This document shows, piece after piece, positions 54,871 through 64,000 of a stretch of DNA of 64,000 nucleotides (within the stretch, counting starts at the first letter, position 1; each line of letters opens with the position of its first letter). Position numbers and translations under genes: made by a program. The notes under the pieces were generated by a model. That model made no database searches and had not been told where the DNA came from. It saw nothing but the letters and a program-made list of their open reading frames with translations. The DNA is from Arion vulgaris (Eukaryota > Mollusca > Gastropoda > Stylommatophora > Arionidae): contig CM036758.1 of NCBI GenBank assembly GCA_020796225.1, forward strand, positions 67,345,274 through 67,409,273, in the 5' to 3' direction.

Positions 54871-54999
54871 ATTAACTGGTGTACAAAGTAATCAACAGGC
54901 ATTCCAGCAGGGTTTTTGGAAATTCCCGGTTTCATTTTGTCCTGTGGGCTGCTTAGATTAGCTTTGGAGTTTGTAAAGATTCTGGACGTGGTCATATGC

Positions 55000-55066
55000 T
55001 CAGTGATGTAAGGTGAAAAGTCAGCGAGGGCCAGTGATGTAAGGTGAAAAGTCAGCGAGGGCCAGT
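55000..55066. repeat. 31-bp tandem duplication
   Basis: cagtgatgtaaggtgaaaag tcagcgagggc occurs twice. 54871-55210 otherwise anonymous. Confidence 0.85.
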
Positions 55067-55214
55067 GAGCTGAGACTGACCAAGATCCCAGTCATATCCA
55101 CGTGGTGACCCTGGAAACAGTTTTCTGCAATGTAGTCTGGCAAAGCTGGTAGGGATAGAAGGGGAGCTACTTTAACATTAGGTAATTGTGTAAGCGCAGC
55201 TGTGAATGGTATGA

Positions 55215-56012
55215 GATTTGTTCTCGCAATAGATGCGAGCAGAATCTCACAGTGAATGCGTCGATACGAGTCTCACAACAGATCGAATGCATGACGAGTC
55301 TACAACAGATGAGCAGAATCTCACAGTGAATGCGCTCGATACAGAGTACTCACTAACAGATGAGCAGAATCTCACAGTGAATGCATCGATACGAATCTCA
55401 CAACAGCCTTGCCGAATTTCACAGTGAATGCGTCGATACGAATCTCACAGTGAATGCGTCGATACGAATCTCACAGTGAATGCGTCGATACGAATCTCAT
55501 AGTGAATGCGTCGATACGTCTCACAACAGATGAGCAGAATCTCACAGTGAATGCGTCGATACTAATCGCACAGGGAATGCGTCGATACGAGTCTTACAAC
55601 AGATGTTCAGAATCTCACAGTGAATACGTCGATACGAGTCTTACAACAGATGAGCAGAATCACAGTGAATGCACCGATACGAGTCTTACAACAGATGAGC
55701 AGAATCTCACAGTGAATGCGTCGATACGAGTCTCACAACAGATGAGCAGAATCTCTCAGTGAATACGCCGATACGAGTCTCACAACAGATGAGCAGAATA
55801 TCACAGTGAATGCGCCGATACGAGTCTCACAACAGATGAGCGGAATCTCACAGTGAATGCGTCGATACGAATCTCACAACAGATAAGAATCTCACAGTGA
55901 ATGCGTCGATATGAATCTCACAACAGATGAGCAGAATTTCACAGTGAATGCACCGATGCGAGTCTTACAACAGATGAGCATAATCTCACAGTGAATGCAC
56001 CGATTCGAGTCT
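55215..56012. repeat. ~47-bp minisatellite, about 18 copies with shortened units
   Basis: Unit gatgagcagaatctcacagt, gaatgcgtcgatacgagtct, cacaaca. Several units lack the gatgagcagaat half, leaving only the shorter gaatctcacagtgaatgcgt part (55390-55510). Frames through it are by-products. Confidence 0.9.
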
Positions 56013-56099
56013 CCTGGTCGACGTTTATAGAACGATAACCAGAACATAAACCGTACAATTTACCGAGATGCAGGTTCCGGCAATCGGGCCGAAAACCCG

Positions 56100-56515
56100 C
56101 ATTTAGATGTAACGCCATGTGTAATTTTCTATGAGATCCCTACCATTGCTGCTGGAGATAAGGACTTCGTACTTTGTGTGTAACACTCTCGGTAGATGAC
56201 CTACCTTTTCCTCCAACAGGGACGGAGCCGGTAACCAGATAATTGCGCACATGACATTTGCACACATAGAAAATTGCACACAAGACAATTGCACACATAT
56301 AGAACTGAAAGCAGGAAATAAAAGTAAATTTGCTCTTTATGAAAACGGTGGCTCTATATCTGATTTTAGTCTTGTGTTCATTTGATATATATTTCATATT
56401 TGTACAGTTAAACCTTTCCCTACCCTGGTCAGGATATGTCGGAGGCATATGGTCGGAGGCATATGGGAACCTGGCAATGAAGACAACTTTGTCTTAGACC
56501 TTCTGTTTAAATAAA
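56100..56515 (+). mobile_element. SINE-B interrupted by 210 bp
   Basis: Left part (gagatccctaccattgctgc, ctcggtagatgacctacctt, gggacggagccg, to 56232) and right part (56440-56515: aggcatatgggaacctggca, atgaagacaactttgtctta). The insert 56233-56439 starts with repeats of attgcacacaagac/catttgcacacatag and is otherwise unrecognised. The tRNA-like head before 56100 is lost. Confidence 0.65.
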
Positions 56516-56516
56516 A

Positions 56517-56690
56517 ATATTCTTCTTTGCGTTCGTTCTTTACGACCAATTTTAATCACTCTTTGTGATATGTTTGATCTTTGCCAAGAACATGTATACG
56601 TTGCATATTGGTTTGGTAGGCCCCTAAACGCATAGACTTCTACACGTTTAGGACACATGTACATGCATCCGATTTCAGCCAAATAAAAAA
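56517..56690 (-). mobile_element. SINE-C, reverse
   Basis: attcttctttgcgttcgttc, accaattttaatcactcttt, tggtaggcccctaaacgcat, acgtttaggacacatgtaca, tgcatccgatttcagcc. Confidence 0.85.
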
Positions 56691-57005
56691 TATGAAGTAA
56701 ACATGTGCGTAGACGCTATCGGTCAGGTTCCGTCGGTAAGAGTTAGAAAAAGATTTCAGAACCGTTGATGTATCGACCTATATTTGATAGAACTATTTGT
56801 TCTTATATAAGCATTAACTAATTACGTATGAGAGATGAGGCATTCTCAGTTAGTTTACGGTTATATGTCGATACGACTTGTGGTTTTCTCATTTGTCTAA
56901 ACTTGTCATCTTACCTGAAGCCAACAGCTACCTGTTTTTTTTTTAATATATTTTAAAGTGTGGGGAGTTGAAGATGGATAAGGGGGATGTTCTTCGATCT
57001 CTTCG
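56691..57005. other. No gene seen
   Basis: Anonymous; poly-T run at 56933. Confidence 0.3.
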
Positions 57006-57009
57006 CGAC

Positions 57010-57200
57010 TGTCTGTTGGATGAGGACACTTTAATCGATGTTGAATCGATCCAGTGATTTAAGCAGTTTGGAGTTAACCCGTTGTACAAGTAGAACTGGA
57101 TGCCTGATGGGCAGAGTGAGAGGTGTGTTTAAGCAGCGATCCACTTGAACCATCAGTATGCATACTCTTCGATATCTGTTGGGGTAACCAATAACCAAAG
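57010..57200 (-). mobile_element. SINE-F-like repeat, reverse
   Basis: gttgaatcgatccagtgatt, taagcagtttggagttaacc, gtgagaggtgtgtttaagca, accatcagtatgcatactct, gatatctgttggggtaacca. The ccgacccataggtgctcag segment is deleted. Confidence 0.7.
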
Positions 57201-57202
57201 TG

Positions 57203-57349
57203 TGGGACGGATTAGCATAAGTGTTCGCCTATCGACTCGGACTCAAGAGGGGTGTGGGTTCAATTCCCACACTTAACGTTCCACACATGAGGAAAGGAAT
57301 TGACAGGCATCTCATACCCTGCAGGTTTGAGAAGTCTACGGGAAATTTT

Positions 57350-57350
<1 letters not shown>
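57203..57350 (+). mobile_element. SINE-H (tRNA-like head), forward
   Basis: acggattagcataagtgttc (A-box-like) and ggtgtgggttcaattcccac (B box), then cgttccacacatgaggaaag. A (TA)n tract follows (57355-57384). Confidence 0.55.
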
Positions 57351-57384
<34 letters not shown>

Positions 57385-57386
<2 letters not shown>

Positions 57387-57565
57387 TATGCCATGTTAAA
57401 CGTCACAGTCGTTTGGTGAGAACAGTAATGGAAGGGATGGTTCCTGAAGTACGAGGCAAGGGGTGATCAAGACGAAGGTGGCAGTAGGACATCAAAGAAA
57501 CTTTGAACATGACGCTGAAGGAAGTGCGTGAACTTGCTATGGACATAGTTTTTCAGACGGACTGT
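57385..57565 (+). pseudogene. LINE C-terminal fragment
   Basis: Frames give a HSRLVRTVMEGMVPEVRGKG block, a stop, then TLNMTLKEVRELAMDIV (57503-57553), the GRGRPR..W..DI...L.....E...LA.DR end of a LINE. The open frame continues to 57754 with an acidic, unrecognised 65-residue stretch (ESEFPQEICYYFNIVKMFA), which I cannot assign. Confidence 0.6.
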
Positions 57566-58149
57566 GATGAAAGTGAGTTTCCACAAGAGATATGCTACTA
57601 CTTCAATATAGTAAAGATGTTTGCTACTATTGAGGATTCTCTGCATGATTTTACCGATGATACTGAATGTTCAGAAATCAAGTCAATGTATGGGTATCGT
57701 ATCCGCATTGAAAGTTGGATGCAATGGATCTCCAATATCCGTTTTCTTCCTTGATGTTGCACTCTTGCAGGACTATTTATCCATCTCTTGATGTGCTTCA
57801 GTCCTCTTCTTGCTCACTATCCCTTTCAACTTTCCCCTCCAATATTATTTTATTCAATATGTCTTGTTTCTCTTTATTTGTCTGAAATATTTTATTGAAT
57901 TTTTGGGGTTTTCTGTAGAAGTTTTTCATGAAGTACAACATAATATTCTCTGTGACTAAGTGGTTAATAGTTTGTTATGTTATGTTATGCGATCGACGTC
58001 ATGGCACATTGGGCATTGCCATTCGTGCTCTGTCTTCCGTTGCAACAGCCATCCCAAAGTCCATTTGCTCACAGTACCCAAGAGAAGTTGATTACTATAT
58101 CTTCTCTCTCTACCACGAAAACGACACTGTCTGGCATGTCCAAACTTAA

Positions 58150-58368
58150 CGCCTAATTCTCGAACTCATTCCAGCGTCTGAGACCCGCCCATGTCACACA
58201 ATTGAGAGCGTGCAGCATTGATATCGGCTCTGTCCATACTTCTGCCAGATTGAGTCGGGGCATTGTTTGCAAGAGAGTCAGCATGCTCGTTACCCCGCAC
58301 TCCAGCATGTCCAGGCATGTACAGCCAAGTCATTTTCTTGAGATGGGATCTCCGAATGATGTCCACCC
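58150..58368 (-). pseudogene. LINE RNase H fragment
   Basis: Minus strand: MTWLYMPGHAGVRGNEHADS then LANNAPTQSG, the C-terminal RNase H motif (His and Asp) of I-type LINEs. Diverged from the copy at 13009. It is cut by the SINE-B tail that begins at about 58365. 57755-58149 shows nothing recognised. Confidence 0.75.
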
Positions 58369-58547
58369 CATTTTGTTCACAAGTGCATTTTTGTAGAGTC
58401 CCGTAGGATTGTTGCAGGAGCTACACAGTTTGTGCTTTGTGAAATACTCTCGGCAGGTGGTGCGTCACTTCTGTGGAGAGAGAAAGAACAAGCTATATGG
58501 GTAAACCCGGGGCAATGAAGTCAATCCTTCGGCTTTAGAACACTTTC
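58365..58547 (+). mobile_element. SINE-B, 5'-truncated
   Basis: ccattttgttcacaagtgca, gagtcccgtaggattgttgc, ctctcggcaggtggtgcgtc, aacccggggcaatgaagtca, atccttcggctttaga. The tRNA-like head is missing. Confidence 0.8.
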
Positions 58548-58558
58548 GATCCACAAAT

Positions 58559-58717
58559 AGTGTGTATAAATGAAAACTCCTAACCTGAGCATCTTCACAG
58601 CGACTGCACTAGCCATACTACCATTAAATTTCTCAGGCTTTCGTCCCACCTGTCCTACACTGCCCTCAAAAGTGGTACTAAAGGCAGTAACAACAGTTTT
58701 TGGGGTGTTTTTTTCTA
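58559..58717 (+). mobile_element. SINE-E, 5'-truncated, with 11-bp target duplication
   Basis: Flanked by gatccacaaat at 58548-58558 and 58718-58728. Contains aactcctaacctgagcatct, cgactgcactagccatacta and actgccctcaaaagtggtac. It inserted at the 3' end of the SINE-B just before it. Confidence 0.85.
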
Positions 58718-58844
58718 GATCCACAAATCAAAGGTATTATTTCTGCCTTTCACATTTTTCTTCATTTTATTCAGCTAGCTCTCCTAGTTCTCTTGTTTTT
58801 TTTAAAGGAGCACAGCAGATCTAGATGTGCTCTGAAAATTGCTT

Positions 58845-58910
58845 GTCTGCGGGGCTAGGCAATGGGTGCCTTAATAAAATAAGGTTTGTGGTTCGAATCC
58901 TGTGTTTGGT
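58845..58910 (+). mobile_element. tRNA-like relic
   Basis: ctgcggggctaggcaatggg (A-box-like) and tgtggttcgaatcctgtgtt (B box). No acceptor-stem pairing was found, so it is a relic or SINE head, not a functional tRNA. Confidence 0.35.
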
Positions 58911-59385
58911 GATTTGTTATCAAGAAGCAACTAATACTTGTTTATTGATCACATTTATTGGCTCGTGCTCCCCTGGGAGTCTTAAAACTCCTTATTCTCT
59001 ATTATATACTATATTGTCTTCCTTTAAGTCCTTTTGTACATGTTTACCACCTCTGTGCTGTAATATTGCTAGTGCTGGTTGTTTTCCTTTTCTTTCCTTT
59101 GGGGGAGTGGAGGGAGATGTTGAATTAATATAGTTGTGTTGTTGTTTGTTAAATTTAAAGATTATCTTTATTGTTTGATTGTTCTATGTTTTGTATTAAA
59201 TTTTTCTATGTTTTCTGTTTTTATGTTTTAATCTATTTTTATTAAAGCATTGGATTCATTGCTAATGTATGTGTAATGAATTTCTGTTTCTGACAGTACA
59301 TTGTCCATTCTCTGTATCGGAAGTGAATAAGAAGTAGGGGAACGTAGATGAATATCAGATGGAGAATAAAGGTTTGTTCAGTGTT
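58911..59385. other. No gene seen
   Basis: T-rich anonymous sequence leading into the 69-bp array. Confidence 0.35.
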
Positions 59386-59387
59386 GT

Positions 59388-61250
59388 AGAGAAATAATGC
59401 AAGAGAATGGAGAATGAAGGATAGATGTGAAGTGTGGGACAGACTGTAGAAGGTAGAGAAATAATGTAAGAGAATGGGAGAATGAAGGATAGATGTGAAG
59501 TGTGGGGACAGACTGTAGAAGGTAGAGAAATAATGCAAGAGAATGGGAGAATGAAGGATAGATGTGAAGTGTGGGGACAGACTGTAGAAGGTAGAGAAAT
59601 AATGTAAGAGAATGGGAGAAGGAAGGATAGATGTGAAGTGTGGGGACAGACTGTAGAAGGTAGAGAAATAATGTAAGAGAATGGGAGAATAAAGGATAGA
59701 TGTGAAGTGTGGGGACAGACTGTAGAAGGTAGAGAAATAATGCAAGAGAATGGGAGAATAAAGGATAGATGTGAAGTGTGGGGACAGACTGTAGAAGGTA
59801 GAGAAATAATGCAAGAGAATGGGAGAATAAAGGATAGATGTGAAGTGTGGGGACAGACTGTAGAAGGTAGAGAAATAATGCAAGAGAATGGGAGAATAAA
59901 GGATAGATGTGAAGTGTGGGGACAGACTGTAGAAGGTAGAGAAATAATGTAAGAGAATGTGAGAATGAAGGATAGATGTGAAGTGTGGGGACAGACTGTA
60001 GAAGGTAGAGAAATAATGTAAGAGAATGGGAGAATGAAGGATAGATGTGAAGTGTGGGGACAGACTGTAGAAGGTAGAGAAATAATGTAAGAGAATGGGA
60101 GAATGAAGGATAGATGTGAAGTGTGGGGACAGACTGTAGAAGGTAGAGAAATAATGTAAGAGAATGGGAGAATGAAGGATAGATGTGAAGTGTGGGGACA
60201 GACTGTAGAAGGTAGAGAAATAATGTAAGAGAATGGGAGAATGAAGGATAGATGTGAAGTGTGGGGACAGACTGTAGAAGGTAGAGAAATAATGTAAGAG
60301 AATGGGAGAATGAAGGATAGATGTGAAGTGTGGGGACAGACTGTAGAAGGTAGAGAAATAATGTAAGAGAATGGGAAAATGAAGGATAGATGTGAAGTGT
60401 GGGGACAGACTGTAGAAGGTAGAGAAATAATGTAAGAGAATGGGAAAATGAAGGATAGATGTGAAGTGTGGGGACAGACTGTAGAAGGTAGAGAAATAAT
60501 GTAAGAGAATGGGAGAATGAAGGATAGATGTGAAGTGTGGGGACAGACTGTAGAAGGTAGAGAAATAATGTAAGAGAATGGGAGAATGAAGGATAGATGT
60601 GAAGTGTGGGGACAGACTGTAGAAGGTAGAGAAATAATGTAAGAGAATGGGAGAATGAAGGATAGATGTGAAGTGTGGGGACAGACTGTAGAAGGTAGAG
60701 AAATAATGTAAGAGAATGGGAGAATGAAGGATAGATGTGAAGTGTGGGGACAGACTGTAGAAGGTAGAGAAATAATGTAAGAGAATGGGAGAATGAAGGA
60801 TAGATGTGAAGTGTGGGGACAGACTGTAGAAGGTAGAGAAATAATGTAAGAGAATGGGAGAATGAAGGATAGATGTGAAGTGTGGGGACAGACTGTAGAA
60901 GGTAGAGAAATAATGTAAGAGAATGGGAGAACGAAGGATAGATGTGAAGTGTGGGGACAGACTGTAGAAGGTAGAGAAATAATGTAAGAGAATGGGAGAA
61001 TGAAGGATAGATGTGAAGTGTGGGGACAGACTGTAGAAGGTAGAGAAATAATGTAAGAGAATGGGAGAATGAAGGATAGATGTGAAGTGTGGGGACAGAC
61101 TGTAGAAGGTAGAGAAATAATGTAAGAGAATGGGAGAATGAAGGATAGATGTGAAGTGTGGGGACAGACTGTAGAAGGTAGAGAAATAATGTAAGAGAAT
61201 GGGAGAACGAAGGATAGATGTGAAGTGTGGGGACAGACTGTAAAAGGTAT
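59388..61250. repeat. 69-bp tandem repeat, 27 copies
   Basis: Unit gtgtggggacagactgtaga, aggtagagaaataatgtaag, agaatgggagaatgaaggat, agatgtgaa. Starts are spaced 69 bases from 59432 to 61225. Copies are nearly identical; single-base variants (tgtaag/tgcaag, gagaat/gaaaat, atgaag/ataaag/acgaag) are clustered. As 69 is 23 codons with no stop, the minus strand stays open for 634 codons (SHSLTLFLYLLQSVPTLHIY plus PSF per unit). Lack of a real start context and of non-repeat protein argues against a gene. Confidence 0.95.
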
Positions 61251-61259
61251 AGAATTAGA

Positions 61260-61762
61260 TATGAAATATGATGCAAGTTCATAAAAAGAAACTAAAGGAG
61301 AAATGCACGGGAAAAAAAAAGACCAAGAACTGACAGTTACAGTTAGGAGGAGAAGGAAGGAATGGAGTGAAAAGTATAAAAACTAGGCAAGAGGTTGAGT
61401 GCATTGTTAAATTCATAGAGAGAGAGAAGATAGACATGAAGTGAAAGGTACAGAAGATACGTTGAAGATACAGTTCGTTGAAGAAGAAATGAAGTACATA
61501 ACTTAGGCAAGAGATTGACTACACGGTTCAGTTCATAGACAGAGAAGAATAGACAAGAAGTGAAGGGTTCGGAAGATAAAGAGAAGTGAATATTTTAGTT
61601 CGTTGAAGGAGAAATGAAATGAAAAGTACATATCTAGGCAAGAGATTGAGTGAATGGTTGAATTCAGAGAGAGAGAAGGTGAACATGAAGTGAGAGATAC
61701 AGAAGATAAAGAGAAGTGAGTATTTTGAGTGAGAAGAAAATGATTCAGATAAATCACGCCTG
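61260..61762. repeat. Decayed ~120-130-bp tandem repeats, purine-rich
   Basis: The word aggcaagag(a/g)ttga(c/g)t recurs near 61388, 61505 and 61636, each followed by a gagagagaagatagacatga / gagaagaatagacaagaagt / gagaaggtgaacatgaagtg word. It shares gatagacatgaagtg with the 69-bp unit, so the two may have a common origin. Confidence 0.6.
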
Positions 61763-61764
61763 TG

Positions 61765-62207
61765 TGTTGCAGGCTCACAAGGAAAAGAATAGGAACACTG
61801 ATCTAAAAGCATGTCGTAAGAGGCGACTGAGGTAGTGACCTAGGGAAGCTACCCTAGTAAATAAAAGTGTTGCCCGTTTGCCCAGCGTGTTCCTAGGGCG
61901 TGACTAGCCCTCTGTGAGTGCGGGTTCAATTCCGTGGGCTGTCAGAAAAGCCACAGGTTCCCCAGATTTGCGGTGTTTGTGGCACCGAACCAAAGGGTTA
62001 TGATGTTCATGGCACCGAGCTGAAAGCTCAAGTGCTTCTGGATCGGAAAAAAGCGTACAAAAATCGGATCTGCTGGACTACTTGTAGGTGCATAACTAGC
62101 ACAACGTCCAACCGCTCTTAGGCTCAGATCACATACAAATCACAAAGAGTGGTTAACAAGTGGTCGATGTAGAGTGTTCAAGGAGAAGAAGAAGAAGATA
62201 ACTAGCA
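61765..62207 (+). mobile_element. SINE-A interrupted by a tRNA-like SINE
   Basis: Head aggctcacaaggaaaagaat, gtcgtaagaggcgactgagg and ctaccctagtaaataaaa to 61867; tail half aaaatcggatctgctggact, cataactagcacaacgtcca, gtggtcgatgtagagtgttc and gaagaagaagaag to 62200. The insert (about 61868-62055) has a B box gcgggttcaattccgtggg. Confidence 0.8.
61880..62055 (+). mobile_element. tRNA-like SINE inserted in SINE-A
   Basis: agcgtgttcctagggcgtga (A-box region) and gcgggttcaattccgtgggc (B box), then a 100-base body (cccagatttgcggtgtttgt, ggcaccgagctgaaagctca). No other copy in the window. A-rich words at the borders may be the target duplication. Confidence 0.5.
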
Positions 62208-62379
62208 ATACTAACACAGAATGACTACTAAACTACAAACAGATTAGAAGATGTTGTCATTCTGCATTGTAGAATAAGACACTATCAACTCCACAGTTAC
62301 ATGGGTACAAAATTTAAGGCTGGCAATTCAGCCTAGTATACATGTGAACAGGCACCCCAGACTTCAGTGCACATACTCC

Positions 62380-62495
62380 AAGACTAACCATCAGTATGCA
62401 TACTCTTCGATATCTGTTGGGGAGACTGAACACCTATGGGTCTGCCCGGAGTGCAATGACGTCAGTTTAGTAAGCAATAACTCTAAGACTGCCCC
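62380..62495 (-). mobile_element. SINE-F-like repeat, reverse, partial
   Basis: accatcagtatgcatactct, tcgatatctgttggggagac, acacctatgggtctgcccgg, aatgacgtcagtttagtaag. Confidence 0.75.
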
Positions 62496-62594
62496 AAATA
62501 TTATACACTGAGGAAGAACTAAAATGAAAAGCACATAACTAGACAAGATCAATCAATCAAAGCAATCCATTCAAACAGAATGAGGGAAAGAAAT

Positions 62595-62668
62595 ATCACC
62601 AGAAAAACTATCACCAGAAAAACTATCACCAGAAAAACTATCACCAGAAAAACTATCACCAGAAAAAC
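62595..62668. repeat. 16-bp tandem repeat, ~5 copies
   Basis: atcaccagaaaaact repeated head to tail. Confidence 0.9.
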
Positions 62669-62865
62669 ACAATATTCAGCACATAGTCCACACCAGGATG
62701 AGTCCTAGGCCACACCAAGAAAAAAGGCCATTATATCCTGATATAACCAAAAAAGACACCAGTCTTAGGTTGAAAGAGTGTGCCTCGACCATATAGAAGC
62801 TTAATCCCCTATTTAACAAACAAACAAGGTGTCATTGTGTTCAATGGGCTATCAGGTTAATCATT

Positions 62866-63006
62866 TAGAAACCACTATCCTTATGTATGCAAGACCACTA
62901 TCCTTATGTATGCAAGACCACTATCCTTATGTATGCAAGACCACTATCCTTATGTATGCAAGACCACTATCCTTATGTATGCAAGACACTATCATGTATG
63001 CACCAC
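62866..63006. repeat. 23-bp tandem repeat, ~6 copies
   Basis: accactatccttatgtatgc plus aag repeated; the last two units are shortened (acactatcatgtatgc). 62669-62865 and 63007-63415 are anonymous. Confidence 0.9.
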
Positions 63007-63419
63007 TATCATGTAGAGAAAGTATCAATAGTGTCCTGCAACAACCCAGTTGTTCAAATAATAATAATAATGACGTGCTAACAGAAGCAAGCCACCGCCA
63101 CCGACGTCTTACTTCAGAAAGTCATTAAGACTTCTCCTGTAATTCCTTACGTCAACACGGTCAAGACAAGAAAATAAGAAGATGGAAGAGTATTCTATTA
63201 TTATTATTTCACTGGAGTAACCATTAAATGAAACTTGTGTTGACACAGATCTTAAGATCTTGAAATCATATGCCATCTTGGTTGAGTCACAAGAATAGGA
63301 CACGAAGAAGTAGGAGTAGTTTGCAGTCCAGCAGTAGACAATACTAGTGATTTTACCAGAATATCTTCTTTTTTTTTCATTCATACAATATAGGATAATG
63401 AAATACAACCAACCACCAA

Positions 63420-63640
63420 TAACAGCATACAATAAAAAGAGATCGGGTACTAGAACGAAGGGAAGATGAAGAAAAAGATGGATAGACAATATCCAAAACC
63501 ACACTACATAAACACAGATACAACACAACAAGGGCGACTCATCTAGCCCTAGAACGCAAATTAAAGCTCCAATCCCTACGCTTAACGGCAAGAGTGGACA
63601 GCCAGCCAACTACATCTTCCACCTGGGAATAGACAATATA
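63420..63640 (+). pseudogene. Degenerate LINE C-terminal fragment
   Basis: Plus strand: GTRTKGR stop KRWIDNIQNH..., matching the GRP..RW.DN.. block of LINE ends, followed by stops. The 166-residue minus-strand frame over it is antisense. Confidence 0.45.
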
Positions 63641-63759
63641 GGAAAACAAATTAAGTCATAAAAGTCAGAACTAATATGTTTGAAAACAGACACAGAATAT
63701 GATGATCTATTTTTATCTCTCTGTCCCTGATATACAGAGGACTCTTGTTTTATATATAT

Positions 63760-64000
63760 TATATATGAGAAAATGGCCCAAGTGAGATGGGCCAGTCACG
63801 TTGTCCGGATGTCTGATAAATGCATCCCAAAACAGTTGATGTATGGCGAACTTGAAGGGGGCAGATGTTTGACTGGAGGACAGAAAAAATGATTTAAAGA
63901 CACTCTTAAAGTGTCTCTGAAATGCTCAGATATAGATACAGCGTGCTGGGAATTCCTTGCGCAAGATCGCCAAATGTGGCGCTGTAACAAAACAAGAGGA
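63760..64000 (+). pseudogene. LINE C-terminal fragment (RIPKQ type), cut by the window end
   Basis: MAQVRWASHVVRMSDKCIPK, QLMYGELEGGRC, a stop (tga at about 63889-63891), then KDTLKVSLKCSDIDTACWEF and LAQDRQMWRCNKTR. Same lineage as 43541-43860. Continues beyond the window. Confidence 0.75.

Noticed and set aside
59378..61282. 634-residue minus-strand frame as a repetitive secreted or membrane protein
   Set aside because: It is fully explained by a 69-bp tandem repeat with no stop; there is no unique domain, and neighbouring frames are also open over the array.
63109..63609. 166-residue hydrophobic minus-strand frame as a membrane protein
   Set aside because: It overlaps a LINE C-terminal remnant on the other strand and has no start or splice context of its own.

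Overview
This is non-coding, repeat-dominated DNA from an animal nuclear genome. The sequence is AT-rich, with long TA, GA, TC and CTAT microsatellites, many tRNA-headed and GAA-tailed SINEs, several LINE lineages surviving as C-terminal scraps, hAT-type non-autonomous elements with 8-bp target duplications, a Tc1/mariner-related DDE element with an unusually wide D-to-E spacing, and a Penelope-like element with a GIY-YIG endonuclease. This mix suggests a lophotrochozoan, perhaps a gastropod mollusc; that placement is inference. No bacterial operon, CRISPR array, rRNA or convincing functional tRNA gene was seen. Most long open frames are repeat frames or antisense of transposon coding sequence.

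Layout. 1-2450: pyrimidine-rich, then anonymous DNA. 2460-3020: the only plausible host-gene piece, a TATA-less promoter-like segment (ETS and YY1-like motifs), a short uORF and a 136-codon exon ending at a consensus splice donor. 3020-10750: scattered SINEs and LINE tails, and a hAT MITE. 10751-24888: a large tandem duplication (units 7623 and 6515 bp) whose breakpoints lie at a short motif inside a SINE; unit 1 carries an extra 1143-bp internal duplication. Each unit holds an I-type RNase H fragment, several LINE 3' ends, SINEs, a LINE reverse-transcriptase pseudogene and a hAT element inserted in it. 25383-26548: twelve 97-bp tandem repeats. 28261-32327: a DDE transposon (Sailor-like) with ~106-bp inverted repeats, into which a Penelope-like element inserted with a 10-bp target duplication. 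34459-36911: a hAT MITE whose internal 26-bp module has expanded to roughly 75-78 copies. 37000-58900: degraded LINEs, SINEs, two more hAT MITEs and many short tandem arrays. 59388-61250: 27 copies of a 69-bp repeat. 61260-64000: decayed tandem repeats, SINEs and LINE C-termini.

Working names used here (mine, not database names). SINE-A and SINE-C end in (GAA)n. SINE-B, D, E, G and H carry tRNA-like A/B boxes. SINE-F is a dispersed repeat of unknown head. DR-I and DR-J are anonymous dispersed repeats. LINE-w is the lineage whose C-terminus reads RRRWRYVGHTLRRNDQRIS and ends in an (ATT)n tail.

The main biological theme is transposons nested in each other and repeatedly giving birth to minisatellites: at least five arrays (26, 23, 38, 42 and 52 bp units) can be traced to a segment of a dispersed element that exists elsewhere in the window as a single copy or a diverged homologue.
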